NCBI GenBank assembly: GCA_031772625.1
Contig: CM062812.1
Coordinates: forward strand, 730,892,300 to 730,956,299
DNA from: Pinus tabuliformis
Lineage: Eukaryota > Streptophyta > Pinopsida > Pinales > Pinaceae
Direction: 5' to 3'
DNA length: 64,000 nt
Shown here: positions 43,201 through 54,700 of the stretch, piece by piece
Numbering within the stretch: the stretch's first letter is position 1
Layout of the letters: every line of letters starts with the position of its first letter
The notes under the pieces: model-generated
What the model was told of the DNA's origin: nothing
Database searches by the model: none
The model's input: the letters and a program-made list of their open reading frames with translations, nothing else
Made by a program: the position numbers and the translations under genes

Positions 43201-44712
43201 TTGGCAAACATGGAGTCAGATTCTTCCTATGACAGAGATGAGGAGACAGTCAATGATTCTTATATAGAAATGCATGCACCAAGGCGACCTCACAAGGGTG
43301 GTAAACATATAAGAGAGGAGCCTACTTCACTTGCCGAGCTGCTGGCCTGTCCTCTTGCTGTCACATGTTTTCAACACCAATCTTGTTATCAGTTCTGTGA
43401 GATGGTAGAGAGAGTCAAGTACCATCATGAACTGGCGAGATTGTTTGTGCTCCATCTTCATAATGGTCAAGTTATTTTGGCAAGTGTGACATTCACCTTG
43501 ACACCTGAGACTATTTCTCAAGCAACTGGCATTCCAAATGTCAGTGAGTAGTGGAATAAGAGGCAGCTGATTAACAGAGAGCATTATGAGCCTTACATCA
43601 AGGTCGATTATCAGAGACATGTCAGTAGAGTTTTTCCCTTCAGGTTTGAAGGACACATATTCTCCCCTGATGAAACTCATAATTAAATATTTCAGCTGTG
43701 AGGGCCAATTTTCTCACCTGTAGTCATATCACATCAAATTGTTGATGCACTTCACTAGGGTCAGAATGATGAATCTCTGCTATTTTATTTGCCAGAACAT
43801 TGACAAGATGACCACCTTAGTTCATAGGAACCTCCTCAGCAACAGTATAACAGCATATATCATTTTGCACTAATCAAAATTGTGGTCTTGCATCAGCTTG
43901 GTTTGCAGAACATCTCATGGGAGGATTTCATTTCACATGAAGTCTTTACAGGTCCTCAAGTACCCGAAGCAGGTTTTCATGAGACAGGAGGGCCTTCACA
44001 TCAGTAGGAAATTCATGAGACACAAACCACTAGTGTTCCAGTGTTTGTCACCTACCAAAAGGGCACTAGAAGGTTGTTTGCAGCAGTAAAACGAGTACTA
44101 TCTCCACCCAGGGTGGAAGGGGTCCTATTTCCTCCATCAACAGAGCAGGTACAGGACAAGGGCAAGCGTCCATTACATGATGAGGAGCATTCAGGAGGAC
44201 AAGAGACAGATTTCATTCTTATTCAGGATGATGACACTGATTTGGTCTCATAAAACTCAAAGCTTAAAGACATCATTCAGGAGCAGCAAGAGGAAATTCA
44301 TGATTTGTCTCTCAACCTAAAAAGAGCCAAGTGGATAATCCAATATTTGGAGAAAATAAACAAATAGCTAGAGGATCAACAAACCATTATGGAGCTACAA
44401 AACATATGAGAAAACTAGCAAGCTACCAAGAGGAGGAAAGTCAAGCTAACACCACTTGAACAAGAAATTGATGTTGATCATCAATCTTGGCTTGAGAGGG
44501 CAAATATCGACTTGGAAAAAATGCTAGAGAGGGCCATCAGAGAGAAAAAGATGTTGAGGCACATGGCCTACCACTACTTGGCAAGAAACAAGGTGTGCAA
44601 AGCAAGAATCAGGATTTTGAAGGCCAAGTTGAAGAAAGCATCGAGGAAGCGAAAAGAGCAAGAAAGACTTAAGATCTTGGCTGAGGCTTCCTTAGCCCAA
44701 AAAAACACTTAA
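43201..44712 (+). pseudogene. Decayed accessory ORF with plant-transposon-protein-like domain and coiled coil
   Basis: The first open part, 43201-43551 (ATG at 43210 likely), holds TLTPETISQATGIP, similar in style to IAFTDDIIAEVSGLP in the Ath accessory ORF. Text continues through stops to about 44250 (open pieces 44041-44253) and ends in a Lys/Glu-rich coiled coil, open at 44512-44712, stopping at 44710-44712. The plan (N-terminal domain, linker, C-terminal coiled coil) parallels Ath although sequence identity is low. No neighbouring pol, so it is an orphan remnant. Confidence 0.5.
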
Positions 44713-46106
44713 GGACACTCAGCTCAAATTTCAAGAAATTTGAGACGCTTTTTGCAATTTTGAAATTTTCGTCCTAGAAAACAGGTTTTTCTGCCTGATG
44801 CGCCGAGCCACCTGGCGTGCGCTTTTGCTAGGGATCTCCTTTTGAGGAAAAATCAACATTTTTGGATTTTTCATGGAAAAATATGAGTGACCACAAATGG
44901 CCAAGAAATTTTTGACAGGTTTTGAGCTTCCAAAATAGTCAAAAACACCTCAAAAATGATCTTTTTGCCCCTTTTTGGACACACAAGAAGCAATGTTGGG
45001 AGAACTCCATTTTGGAGGAGCAAATTAAGGCAGAAATTAGAAATTCCACTTGTTCTGGAGAGTAGACAGGCAGATATTTTCAACAACCCCACCTGTAGCA
45101 AATTTGGTGTAAGGTAAGGCCTCCACAATCAGCTACAAAAAGGCGCTATGCATAGCGAAATTAGCGTGACACATAGGAGGAAATTTGCTCATTTTGGCAA
45201 AAAAACTCTGTTTTTCGCCTAGTTTCTTCATAGTTTGACTTTTCTTTTTCTAATAGTCAAACTCATGATGTAATTTAATGTGACCTGATGGATTTTTATG
45301 TAATTATTCTAAATTTTCACTCATAGAGGTAGATTTGTCCATGAAAAGGTAGTTTGCAACTGAATGAATCAGTTCCCTAGTTTTTAGAGGCAAGCTATTC
45401 TACTGCCTACCTTTTAGTTCTCAGTTTAGACTTTGTTGGAATAGATCCTAAAATTTTGAGCTCGACCCCTAACAACTAGGATGAGTTTTTCATTTCCTAT
45501 ATCTACTTGTTTTTCAGTCATTAGCAAAGGTTGGACTTTTGGGAAAGCTTGGAGCTTCATTGTATACTCATATTCAAGAGTTTGGCAAAGGAATAGAATA
45601 GGGTTTGTAGCACTTTATGGGATTCTCGTGGCATCTTGATTTGGTATTGTGTTTCCTTATGTAATTTTAAGTTTACATGTGTTTTATGTATGCCATCATC
45701 TCTATTTGCTTCATCTTAACTAAATCAAACAAGGATAAAGGTAGAATTCATTGATTTGCAGTGCTCTACCTAGGGTTTGTTTAGTTATTTATGATTTCAG
45801 CTATTTGAAGAGGATCCTTGATGATTTCATGCCCTCTTCAACTCCTCACCAATCTAAAAGCTCTCCATCTTACTCAATTTGAAGTACCAAACCATTTTCC
45901 TACCTCACCCCATAGAGATCTCTACAAAACTGAGCCTCATTACCCAGACCCAAATCTGCCTTTCACATTTGAGCCAACAAAACATAATCAAATTCAATCA
46001 AACTCTTCTGAACACATAACTAGCCTAAGATCACTATTCACATCAATCGTCTCAAGCCTCATTGATCATATTTTGTTGAGATTGACAAGGAGAGAGCCCT
46101 CTCCGT
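44713..46106. other. Unassigned DNA, possibly LTR-derived
   Basis: No coding motif. GC-rich words (GATGCGCCGAGCCACCTGG near 44797) sit in otherwise AT-rich DNA, as in several plant gypsy LTRs. No repeat partner was found in the window. Confidence 0.35.
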
Positions 46107-46130
46107 ACCTGGTAGGGCTAGCTACCAGGT
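46107..46130. other. Short perfect inverted repeat
   Basis: ACCTGGTAG and CTACCAGGT are separated by six bases. Confidence 0.45.
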
Positions 46131-46309
46131 TAAGCGTGGTTTGATGTTTTCCTAGGTCCTACCTTTCTCAGCCTGAGGTAGATTTAGGCTCTAAAACATC
46201 ATTTACATTTTTTGAGGCCTGCATGCAACGTATATATGAGGCCTATGAGCTACTGATGTTATTTTAGACACATTTGTTTTTTGGGGTTCTGATGTATCAA
46301 ACATTATCA

Positions 46310-46521
<212 letters not shown>

Positions 46522-46574
46522 ATTTTCCTGTCTACTATGGTACAAATGGTTTGTTTTATCTTTTAGATCTATCA

Positions 46575-46985
46575 TAAATTTCTATCCAACACATGATTAG
46601 CTAACGCATCTGTCAATGTATTCATGCGTCTAGGAATACAATTATATGTAATGTAATCAAAATGCCTTTCCAATAGATGAATATGGAGATAAGTTCTCCA
46701 TATTTGATGGTTTCTGACAAAATATTACCCATTGTGTTAAAGGATGACAAGCTGTGAATCCAATTTTACAACCAGTTCTCTGATTCGCAGAAAGACAGCT
46801 TCTGACAATAGTTCGATCACCACACTGTATTAAGCAAATGTTGTTGGTTGTGTAACCTAGGTAGATACCGTGAAGGTCAATCAACTCACCATTATGGTCA
46901 TAAATAGCCCATGCCACATATAATAGGTTCTAGGTACTACGGAAAGCACCATCAGCAAAACCAATGTGTGGAGTTGCAGACATAT
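46575..46985 (-). pseudogene. Archaeal-type RNase H domain at the 3' end of Tat-2 pol
   Basis: Reading starts with IGFADGAF and AWAIYDHNGELIDLHG, passes TTNN, then needs a frame change near 46840 to continue as EYSVVIELL, LVVKLDSQLV, LERHFDYI and MNTLTDALANHVLD, ending in double stops at 46575. This is the layout of the additional RNase H of Tat elements. Here it lies downstream of integrase (47095-47338), not between RNase H and integrase. A stop (near 46930) and the frameshift mean it is dead. Confidence 0.7.
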
Positions 46986-47094
46986 GAAAAGAATGAAAAG
47001 TATAGTAAATAGGAAAGCTACTTGAAAACTATCACACAAGACCACGCTATAAAAAAATAAGTGACACACTAATGTACAAAAAGTAACCATTCAA

Positions 47095-47338
47095 GATGAC
47101 CTAAGCATAGTACTTATTGAGGTAAAGCCTATTTCAAGGCTTATTGAGAGGGTTTCCTTCATAATCAATAAGATCATAGGCTCCTTTCTGCAAAATACGT
47201 GTCAGGATGTAGGGCCCATGCCACATATGTTCGAACTTGCCTTCCCCCAGCTTATCATTAGCTTGGTCATATAGTAAGACCAAATCACCCTCAGAGAATG
47301 CGCGAGGGGAGACCGACTGATCAAAATGGGATTTTTTT
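47095..47338 (-). pseudogene. int: Tat-2 integrase C-terminal (GPY/F) segment
   Basis: The minus strand reads FSEGDLVLLYDQANDKLG then MWHGPYILTRILQKGAYDL, the gypsy GPY/F domain. The rest of integrase lies 6.4 kb to the right because Chr inserted between them; with one TTTAG-side duplication (GATTT) counted once, the two halves join in the same frame. Confidence 0.8.
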
Positions 47339-47789
47339 TGTTAGGATATTCCGAAACATAGGAAATAGTTAAGTACAACTTGGTCTAGTATAGAGTTAGG
47401 TATAGAGTTAGGTAAAGTGTGTTTCTTTACTATGTACATTTTGTAACTTGCAATCTGACGGTCATGATATGTAGTGATCCGACGGTTCATTCTCTCCTCG
47501 GTATTACCGACACTTGATCCATGGCTTAACACCCGATTGGTCCATGATCTCTGTTTAAAGAGCATGGAGGGTCATTTGTAGGTTAACCGTTCATGAGAGA
47601 AGCTTATGTAAATTTTCATTCTTTTATTAATAAATTGCCTGAAGTGGCCGCGTTGGCTCAGGCCGTGGACTGTTTCCCTCTTTGAGGGTTTTAACCACGT
47701 CAAAATTACTGGTGTATTGATCTGCGATCTGTTTGTGAGCGGTGTCCTTTGGTGTTTTGTCTAAGGAACTTACCCTGTAAATTCCTACA
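47339..47789 (+). mobile_element. Solo: solitary LTR inside the first bases of Chr
   Basis: 451 bp, starting TGTTAGGATATTCC and ending AATTCCTACA, with flanking TTTTT (47334-47338 and 47790-47794). It has an AATAAA at about 47629 and copia-like text (GGGTTTTAACCACGTCAAAA) near its end. Counting Ts, the pre-insertion run would be seven, which fits GATTT from Tat-2 plus the mutated Chr start TTTTAGG. No internal region is present, so it is a solo LTR from recombination. Confidence 0.75.
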
Positions 47790-47790
47790 T

Positions 47791-48123
47791 TTTTAGGTCC
47801 CTATAATACTAGTGATTACCCCATTACTATTGTATTTGTATCCCTTATTAATATCGTTGTGCCCCTATTGTCCCCATATTGTTATTATTGTGCCCCATAG
47901 GATCCCTATATTGTTATTTTTGTGGCTTTATATTATTATTGTTAGGTCGGCTGGGTTATATTGTGACTCCTTAGACTCCTATATATAGAAAGGAGGTTTT
48001 TTCATTTGAATCATCCAAGAATTGTTTATTTGTGTAATGTAAAGGAGGTTGCCCCCTCGAAGAGGCTGAATTCTAAGGTGTTCAACTATCTTTTCTATCT
48101 TTTTGTGAGCTGGTTTCATAACA
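47791..48123 (+). mobile_element. 5' LTR of Chr
   Basis: Starts TTTTAGGTCCC (TGTTAGGTCCC in the 3' copy) and ends CATAACA. A TATA-like CTATATATAG at about 47980 lies upstream of the expected transcript start. Confidence 0.85.
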
Positions 48124-48125
48124 TT

Positions 48126-48137
48126 TGGTATCAGAGC
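48126..48137 (+). promoter_or_regulatory. Primer-binding site of Chr
   Basis: TGGTATCAGAGC, an exact initiator-Met primer site, 2 bp after the LTR. Confidence 0.9.
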
Positions 48138-48797
48138 TTTGGATTCTAGGGTTTCGCTGCTCCAAATAAGTCATCGTGGCATTTTCGCTATAACTTTTCT
48201 TCTGCGATGTTTCAGAAGCTAAAAAAAACATTTGAGACGAAATCGCACTGAACCTTGGGTCCGAATTTCAAAGCTTTTTGCACTATATTGGCGGAGATAT
48301 GATCTGAGGAAGTTGGTCTTTTTGCAGACTCCTGAATTACATTCCAAATAGGTGACCTGGGGAAAAATCATCATAATTTTCTCTTCGAGCATCAGATTGA
48401 AATTTCATAAGAAGGTACAGAAAGAGGACAGACTGTAATTTCTTGTATCTATTTTTCAGAGCCAAATGTCGAAATAGTGACTCGTGGCATGTCATACAAG
48501 TTCACCCTACTGAACTAGTCTATAATCAGGTCACTGTGGGAGATTTGGCATAACTCTTCCCTGGAGAATCCAATTTGAATCAAACTGGTGGCGTTGGAAA
48601 GAGAATGCAGAGAGCTACTGCAGGTCAAAAGTTTAGAACTAGATGATCTGAAATTACAGAGAAACATCAGATTCAATATCAAGCTCCTACAAAGTGAAAA
48701 AAGGTGTGTAGTTTTTTTTAATTTTTGCATAAGCTTGGTCTGAAAAATTAGTTTGAAGGAATTCAAAGGGCATAGTAAAGCATTATTATTAGTAATT

Positions 48798-49976
48798 GAT
48801 GCCCCGAGGAAAGAAAATGCAAACATCTAGTAAGCAACCTGAAATCTCTAACATGACTCATGAAGAAGAGGAAGAAATGCAACATGATATATGAAAATTA
48901 CAAGACCAAGTGAAAAAAGTGTTACTTGCACAAAAAGGAACAAAATCTAAGATGGATGGTTTAAAGAAAGATGTAGAAGCTAAGATGGATGGTTTAAAAA
49001 AATATGTAGAAGCTAAAATGGATTGTTTAAAGAAAGGCGTAGAAGCTAAGATGAATGACATGGAAGCTAAGATGAATGATGTGGAAGCTAAGAAGGACGA
49101 TTTGAAGATAGATTTGAATACAGATCTGAAGATAGGCATGGAAGATTTGAAGACAGGCATGGAAGATTTGAAGACAGATTTGAAGACAGATTTAACAAAG
49201 TTTCTACAAGAAATGCTTACTAATGGTGAAAGGGTAGTAAAAGAAACTCATGATGAGAATAAAAGAAATGTTAATCACGATTTCATAGACTCTAATGTTG
49301 GATCAAAGACCCACCATATTCCAAAAATAGATATAAGGAAGTTTTATGGCAAGGATCCTGCAGCATGGATATTACAGATGGCGCAATTTTTCGATCTCAA
49401 TAATGTGCAAAACACACAAAAGGTACATATTGCAACTTTATATTTGGAACCAAATCAGTTTGTATGGTATCAATGGCTTTTCTCTCGTAAACAAATTATC
49501 ACTTGGGCAATTTTTACAAAATAATTGACAAGACATTATGAGGATACAAAAAGAAACACTTTTTTAGCCAATTGATAAGGCTCAAACAAAAGGGTTCAAT
49601 AATGGAGCACATTGAGGAGTTCCAAAAAATGAACATAAGGGTAAAAAATATTCCAAAGGAGCATAGGGTTGATGTGTTCATAGGGACTTTAAAGGATAAT
49701 GTCCAACATGATGTTCACCTTTGGGAACTTGATTCGTTAGAGAAGGCATTCAAGTTAGCAAGAAAAATGGAAAGAAAAATTATGGCAATCAGGAAGCATA
49801 CCACTCACAACTATAAAGATGGAAGTGTAGTTGCCCCTAGTCTTCCACAACCTATAAGGTTGACACCACAACAATTGGAAGAAAAAAGAGCAAAAGTTCT
49901 TTGTTATAGTTGTGATAGAAAATACACTAAAGGTCATAAGTGTGCTGAGAAGAAATTAATCATACATAGATTGTGA
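48798..49976 (+). pseudogene. gag: Chr gag with coiled-coil repeats and zinc knuckle
   Basis: A start at about 48798 (ATGCCCCGAGG) reads to a stop at 48891-48893; the main open part is 48910-49524 and, after a frameshift, 49572-49976. Residues 14-95 of the main part are 7- and 11-residue repeats (KMDGLKKDVEA, KMNDVEA, EDLKTD) forming a predicted coiled coil. A capsid-like segment follows (HIPKIDIRKFYGKDPAAW). The nucleocapsid knuckle CYSCDRKYTKGHKC, of the chromovirus C-X2-C-X7-H-X-C kind, is at about 49902-49943. It binds and packages RNA in an active relative. Confidence 0.75.
48950..49200 (+). repeat. 33-bp and 21-bp coding repeats in Chr gag
   Basis: Three units of about 33 bp (AAGATGGATGGTTTAAAGAA and its variants) are followed by 21-bp units around AAGATGAATGA and 27- to 33-bp units around GATTTGAAGACAG. 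All stay in frame. Confidence 0.75.
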
Positions 49977-50201
49977 AGAGGAAGAAGAAAAGGAGCAAGA
50001 AAGGTCAAAAGAAGAGGATATACTCCAGGAACAAAGCCTAGATAAAGAACAAATGAATCCGACCATATCTTGTAATGCATTGGATGGAATTACCACTCCT
50101 AAAACCATCAAGATAGAAGTACAAATCAAGAAGAAAAAGGTAATAGTGTTGATTGATCCAGGAAGTACCCACAATTTTATTCACTGTAAGATGGCAAAAA
50201 A
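49970..50201 (+). pseudogene. Chr aspartic protease, N-terminal part
   Basis: The retropepsin site reads VLIDPGSTHNFIH at about 50147-50185, with DPG in place of DSG/DTG. The frame ends at a TGA just after CKMAKN (near 50203), and the protein continues in another frame from 50202. Confidence 0.6.
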
Positions 50202-51635
50202 TTGAATTGCTTCCTATATCCAGCACCAGAGTGTCAAGTGATGATTACAAATGGAGGAATGATAAATTGCTCTGGAAAGTGCCATAATATCAAGACATCC
50301 ATGGGAGAATATGTATTGACTAGCCCAATGCTTTCCATTCTAATGGGAGGTGTTGATGTTATACTAGGAGTCCAATGGATACAATCCTTGGGTACAATAG
50401 CTTTTAATTTTCAAGAACTTTTCATGAAATTTTCTGTGGAAGGAAAGGAAGTTGAATTAAGGGGTATTACAGGGAAACCGAGAAGGATAATCAGCTCTAA
50501 CGGTATGACAAAGCTTCTAAAAAAGCAACAAAGAGGTGTAATTGCACAATTATGTTCGCTAGATGTTTCCACATTGGAATCATCTATTTCTCCAGATCTC
50601 CAAAAAGTCTTGGACAATTATTTCAAGTTATTTGAGACTCCCAAATGTCTCCCACCTATTCGTGATCATGATCATGCTATTCATCTGATTCCAGGAAGTG
50701 TTCCTCCAAACATCAGGCCATACAGATATCCCTATTCCCAAAAGAGTGAAATTAAACGTATGGTTGCAAAAATGCTAGAGGCTAGTATAATTCAACCTAG
50801 TCAAAGTTCTTTCTTTTCTCCTGTAGTATTGGTGCACAAGAAGGATGGATCATGGCACATGTGTTCGGATTATAGGGATCTCAACAAGCTCACTATTAAA
50901 GATAAGCTTCCCATTCCTGTCATTGATGAATTACTGGACGAATTACATGGATAGATTTACTTCACCAGGTTGGATCTTTGTTCAGGATATCATCAAATCA
51001 GAATGAAGACTGAAGACATTCTGAAAACAGCATTTAGAACTCATGAGGGTCATTATGAATTTTTGGTCATGCCTTTTGGCCTTACCAATGCACCTTCTAC
51101 ATTTCAAGGTTTGATGAACTCTGTTTTCAAACCCTTCCTTAGAAAATTTGTGTTAGTGTTTTTTGATGATATACTAATCTACAATAAGTCTTGGCAGGAT
51201 CGTGTTGAACATGTTGACAGGGTGCTACAACTATTGGAGGAGAAACAATTATATGCAAAAATATCCAAATGTTTCTTTGGGGTACAAGAGGTGGAATATC
51301 TGGGTCATATTGTATCTCATGAAGGAGTTAAGGTAGACCTTAGAAAAATTAAAGCCATTAAGGAATGGAAAATCCCCACATCCATAAAGCATCTGCGAGG
51401 ATTTCTCAGGTTGACAGCGAATTATCGCAAGTTTGTTAAGAATTATGGTAGAATAGCAGCACCTCTAACAACATTATTGAAGAAAGATGCATTTTCATGG
51501 ACTCCAGAAGCAAAAAGGCCTTCGAACATCTTAAAGAGGCAATGTGCGACGCACCGGTCTTTGCTACACCGGACTTCACAAAAACCTTTATTGTGGAATG
51601 TGATGCTTCAAGAAATGGAATTGGTGTTGTTTTAA
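50202..51635 (+). pseudogene. pol: Chr protease C-terminus and reverse transcriptase
   Basis: Protease tail: TSPMLSILMGGVDVILGVQW. RT motifs: VVLVHKKDGSWHMCSDYRDL (residues about 211-230 of the first piece), PIPVIDELLDEL, a TAG at 50952-50954, then [25 protein letters not shown] and the active site FFDDIL (Phe for the usual Tyr, both common in chromoviruses). The frame shifts near 51520 into RNase H. The core residues are present; two breaks make it non-functional as it stands. Confidence 0.8.
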
Positions 51636-52012
51636 TGCAAGATGAAAGACCCATTGCTTTTGAAAGTTGTCTAATCAAGGGAAAGTTTTTACACAAAGCT
51701 ATTTCTGAGAAGGAAATGTTGGCAATACTACATGCACTTAAGAAATGGCGACCCTACCTAATGGGAAGACACTTCAAGGTAAAAATGGATCACGATAGCC
51801 TTAAATACTTTTTAGAACAAAGATTATCCTCTGAAGAGCAACAAAAGTGGGTCACAAAGATGTTGGGTTATGAATTTGAAATCATCTACAAAGTAGGGAA
51901 GCAAAATGTGGTGGCAGATGCACTCTCAAGAAAGGATGAGGATGTGGAAGCATTGTTGTGCACCATTTCTATTATCCAACCAGATTGGATAAACGAAGCA
52001 AGGGAGGAATAG
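51497..52012 (+). CDS. Chr RNase H
   Basis: 171 codons with the gypsy RNase H motifs [33 protein letters not shown] and the ADALSRK end motif. The first codons overlap the RT frame end, marking a frameshift at about 51515-51525. It ends with TAG at 52010-52012. Confidence 0.7.
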   Translation: MDSRSKKAFEHLKEAMCDAPVFATPDFTKTFIVECDASRNGIGVVLMQDERPIAFESCLIKGKFLHKAISEKEMLAILHALKKWRPYLMGRHFKVKMDHDSLKYFLEQRLSSEEQQKWVTKMLGYEFEIIYKVGKQNVVADALSRKDEDVEALLCTISIIQPDWINEAREE

Positions 52013-53301
52013 AAAAATGATGAGGAAATGTGGGCACTTATTGGAAAGTTACAACAATATTCTAGTACATTTGATACATTTAGCTCGCAAAACGATTCGT
52101 TATGGTACAAAGATTTCTTATACCTCTGTAAGAATTCCCAACTCAAACAAAATATTCTTATGGAATTGCACACTTCTCCCTTAGGAGGGCACTCGGGATT
52201 TTTAAAAAACTTACACAAGGTTAAGAAGGAATTTTTTTGGAATGGACTTAAATCAGATATTCAAAAGTTTGTGGTGAAATGTTTGGATTGCCAACAAAAT
52301 AAAGTTGAAACAATTAAGACCCCAAGTCTATTACAACCTTTACCCATTCCAAGCCAACGTTGGGAGAAGGTTTCAATGGATTTTATCACATGTTTACCCA
52401 AGTATGAGGGAAAGAGTGTCATCATGGTGGTAGTTGACAGACTTACCAAGTATGCACACTTTTGTGCATTATCACATCCATTTAAAGCTAGTACAATTTC
52501 TACTGCATTTATGGAAACAATTCAAAAGCTACATGGAAATCCAAAGATTATTGTAAGTGACAGAGATCCCATTTTCATTGGAAATTTTTGGACATAATTA
52601 TTTTCTGGTCTTGGTACTCAGTTAGCTCATATCTCATCTTATCATCCTCAATCTAATGGGCAAACTGAGATAGTAAAAAATATTTGGAAGGATAGCTTCG
52701 TTGCTTTGTATCTGATAAACAGACACAATGGGTCAAATGGTTGCCTCTGGCTGAATGGTGGTATAACACTTCCTTCCATAAAACAACCAAAATGACCCCA
52801 TTTATGGAACTTTATGGATATCAGCCACCATCCATCGCATCATATTTAAGAGAAAATTCTAAGGTTCAAGTAGTGGAACATCACATCAAACATCATCAAC
52901 AAGTCCTCCAACTCTTAAAGGATAAGCTCATGTTGGCACATAATAGAATGAAACAATAGGTAGATCAACATCACTGTGAAAGAAGTTTTGATGTAGGTGA
53001 TTGGGTATTCCTACGGCTACAACCATATAAACAAATGTCCCTCAAGCGAGCTAAGAAGGATAATAAATTATCACCAAAGTATTATGGTCCATACAAGGTG
53101 TTGCAAAATATTGGTACAATGGCATACAAATTGGAGCTTCCTGCATCTTCTCGAGTGCACCCAGTTTTCCATGTTTCATGTTTAAAAAAGGTTATAGGCG
53201 ACAAGCTCCTAGTTCAAACAATATTGCCAGAAATTGATGAGGAAGGAAAAGTTATATTGGAACCGGAAGCAGTCACAGGAAAAAAAACTCGACAACTATG
53301 A
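52013..53301 (+). pseudogene. int: Chr integrase
   Basis: The HHCC finger (LHTSPLGGHSG, CLDCQQNK) and catalytic core are in 52028-52597: first Asp in SMDFITCLP, second in SDRDPIFIG. A TAA at 52595-52597 precedes the Glu motif (SNGQTEI) at about 52650-52672. A frame change near 52690 leads to AEWWYNTSFHKTTKMTPF (52741-52959); the GPY/F segment YYGPYKVLQNIGTMAYKLEL is in 53035-53301. Four breaks in all. Confidence 0.75.
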
Positions 53302-53412
53302 AATCGATCAATTTTGGAGTATCTCATCAAGTGGAAGAACTTATCCACGGAAGATTCCACATGGGAGGATGAGAATTTTATACAAAAGCATCCAGAACTA
53401 CTCAAGCATTGA
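53302..53412 (+). pseudogene. Chr chromodomain
   Basis: Following a TGA at 53299-53301 the same frame reads ILEYLIKWKNLSTEDSTWED and ENFIQKHPELL, ending at TGA 53410-53412. This is the C-terminal chromodomain of plant chromoviruses, including the aromatic cage positions Y and W. It steers integration to heterochromatin marks. The single TGA separating it from integrase lies where CGA (Arg) would be expected, a C-to-T change. Confidence 0.85.
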
Positions 53413-53425
53413 GGACAACACTTTT

Positions 53426-53441
53426 TTGAAGGAGAGGTGCA
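53426..53441 (+). promoter_or_regulatory. Polypurine tract of Chr
   Basis: TTGAAGGAGAGGTGCA immediately precedes the 3' LTR start TGTTAGG. Confidence 0.6.
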
Positions 53442-53774
53442 TGTTAGGTCCCTATAATACTAGTGATTACCCCATTACTATTGTAGTTGTATCCCTTATT
53501 AATATTGTTGTGCCCCTGTTGTCCCCATATTATTATTACTGTGCCCCATAGAATCCCTCTATTGTTATTTTTATGGCTTTATATTATTATTGTTAGGTCG
53601 ACTGGGTTATATTGTGACTCCTTAGACTCCTATATATAGAAAGGAGGTTTTCTCATTTGAATCATCCAAGAATTGTTCATTTGTGTAATGTAAAGGAGGT
53701 TTCCCCCTCGAAGAGGCTAAATTTTAAGGCATTCAACTATCTTTTCTATATTTTTATGAGCTGGTTTCATAATA
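53442..53774 (+). mobile_element. 3' LTR of Chr
   Basis: 333 bp, TGTTAGGTCCC to CATAATA (terminal CA mutated to TA), followed by GATTT. Confidence 0.88.
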
Positions 53775-53779
53775 GATTT

Positions 53780-54700
53780 GACCTGTTTCTTTTGTGCTTC
53801 GATGACCAAGGCGGCAAGATGGCAAGTCTCGTCGAGTCATTATAAATATAAGAAACATTCCTCTTGAGGTGACGTTTTGTGGACGAGTTCAACAGCTAAC
53901 CTGAGTGAAGGAATCTCACATTCGATTGGCAATGTCACTTCCAGACCATAGACCATCTGGAATGGTGTGAAACCAATTGTGCCTTTGGTTTAGGTTCGAT
54001 AGGCCCACGAAGCTGACTAGAGCATGAGATGTCAATTTGACTTGTACATCTGAATAGTACATTGAATCATTGTAACCAAGACTTTTTTCACGGCTTCAAC
54101 TTGGTCGTTGGCATGAGGGTAATATGCAGTTTAGCCATCGTGGTGCAAGCCTAATGAAGATGTCAGCTCATCTATCATGTAATCTCTGAAATAGGAGCCA
54201 TGGTCTATGATAATGGCTTGGGGTACATCGAACCTAGAAATAACATGGTTGAAAAGGAATTGAGAGCCATCCTACCATATGCAGAGTATGTAGGCATCGC
54301 TTCGGCCCATTTGGTGAAATAATCCACAACGACGATAATATAGCCATGCCCCCCGGCTGAAGGAGGGTTACATGTAATTTAATTGATGCCCCATTTCACA
54401 AAAGGACCAATGGTAATGACAGGGTGTAGGTGAGCGGTGGGGCTCGCATCTTGCATTGGTAAATTTGGCATTCATGGCACTTGCAAACAACAAGAATGCA
54501 GTTCCTGAAGATAGATGGCCATAAATAACCAATGCAAAGGATTGTTTGAGTTGTAGCATAACCAGACATATGACCACCACATGCCCCAAAGTGGCAATCA
54601 TTGAGAACTCTTTCAAATTCCTTGATCATAAGGCATTGACGAAGAACTGAATCAACACCGACACCATATAAAGTATCACCAATAATATGGTAAGGTTGGG
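53780..54700 (-). pseudogene. int: Tat-2 integrase, zinc-finger and core part
   Basis: The zinc-finger text ACGGHMSGYATTQTIL and CKCHECQIYQ is read at 54396-54629 on the minus strand. The core follows in mixed frames with stops, including text like YNDSMYYS and SHALVSFVGLS. Cut at 53780 by the Chr insertion. Confidence 0.65.

Larger units (their letters stand above)
47335..53774 (+). mobile_element. Chr: chromodomain Ty3/gypsy element nested in Tat-2 integrase
   Basis: Target duplication GATTT (47330-47334 and 53775-53779). LTRs of 333 bp (47791-48123 and 53442-53774) about 94-95% alike, an initiator-Met primer site, gag, protease, RT, RNase H, integrase and a C-terminal chromodomain, then a polypurine tract. 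Its first four bases (47335-47338) are separated from the rest by Solo. Without Solo it is about 6.0 kb, normal for plant chromoviruses. A few stops and frameshifts. Confidence 0.9.

Noticed and set aside
48858-49160. 100-codon antisense ORF of Ser/Phe repeats
   Set aside because: Shadow of the coding repeats in Chr gag.
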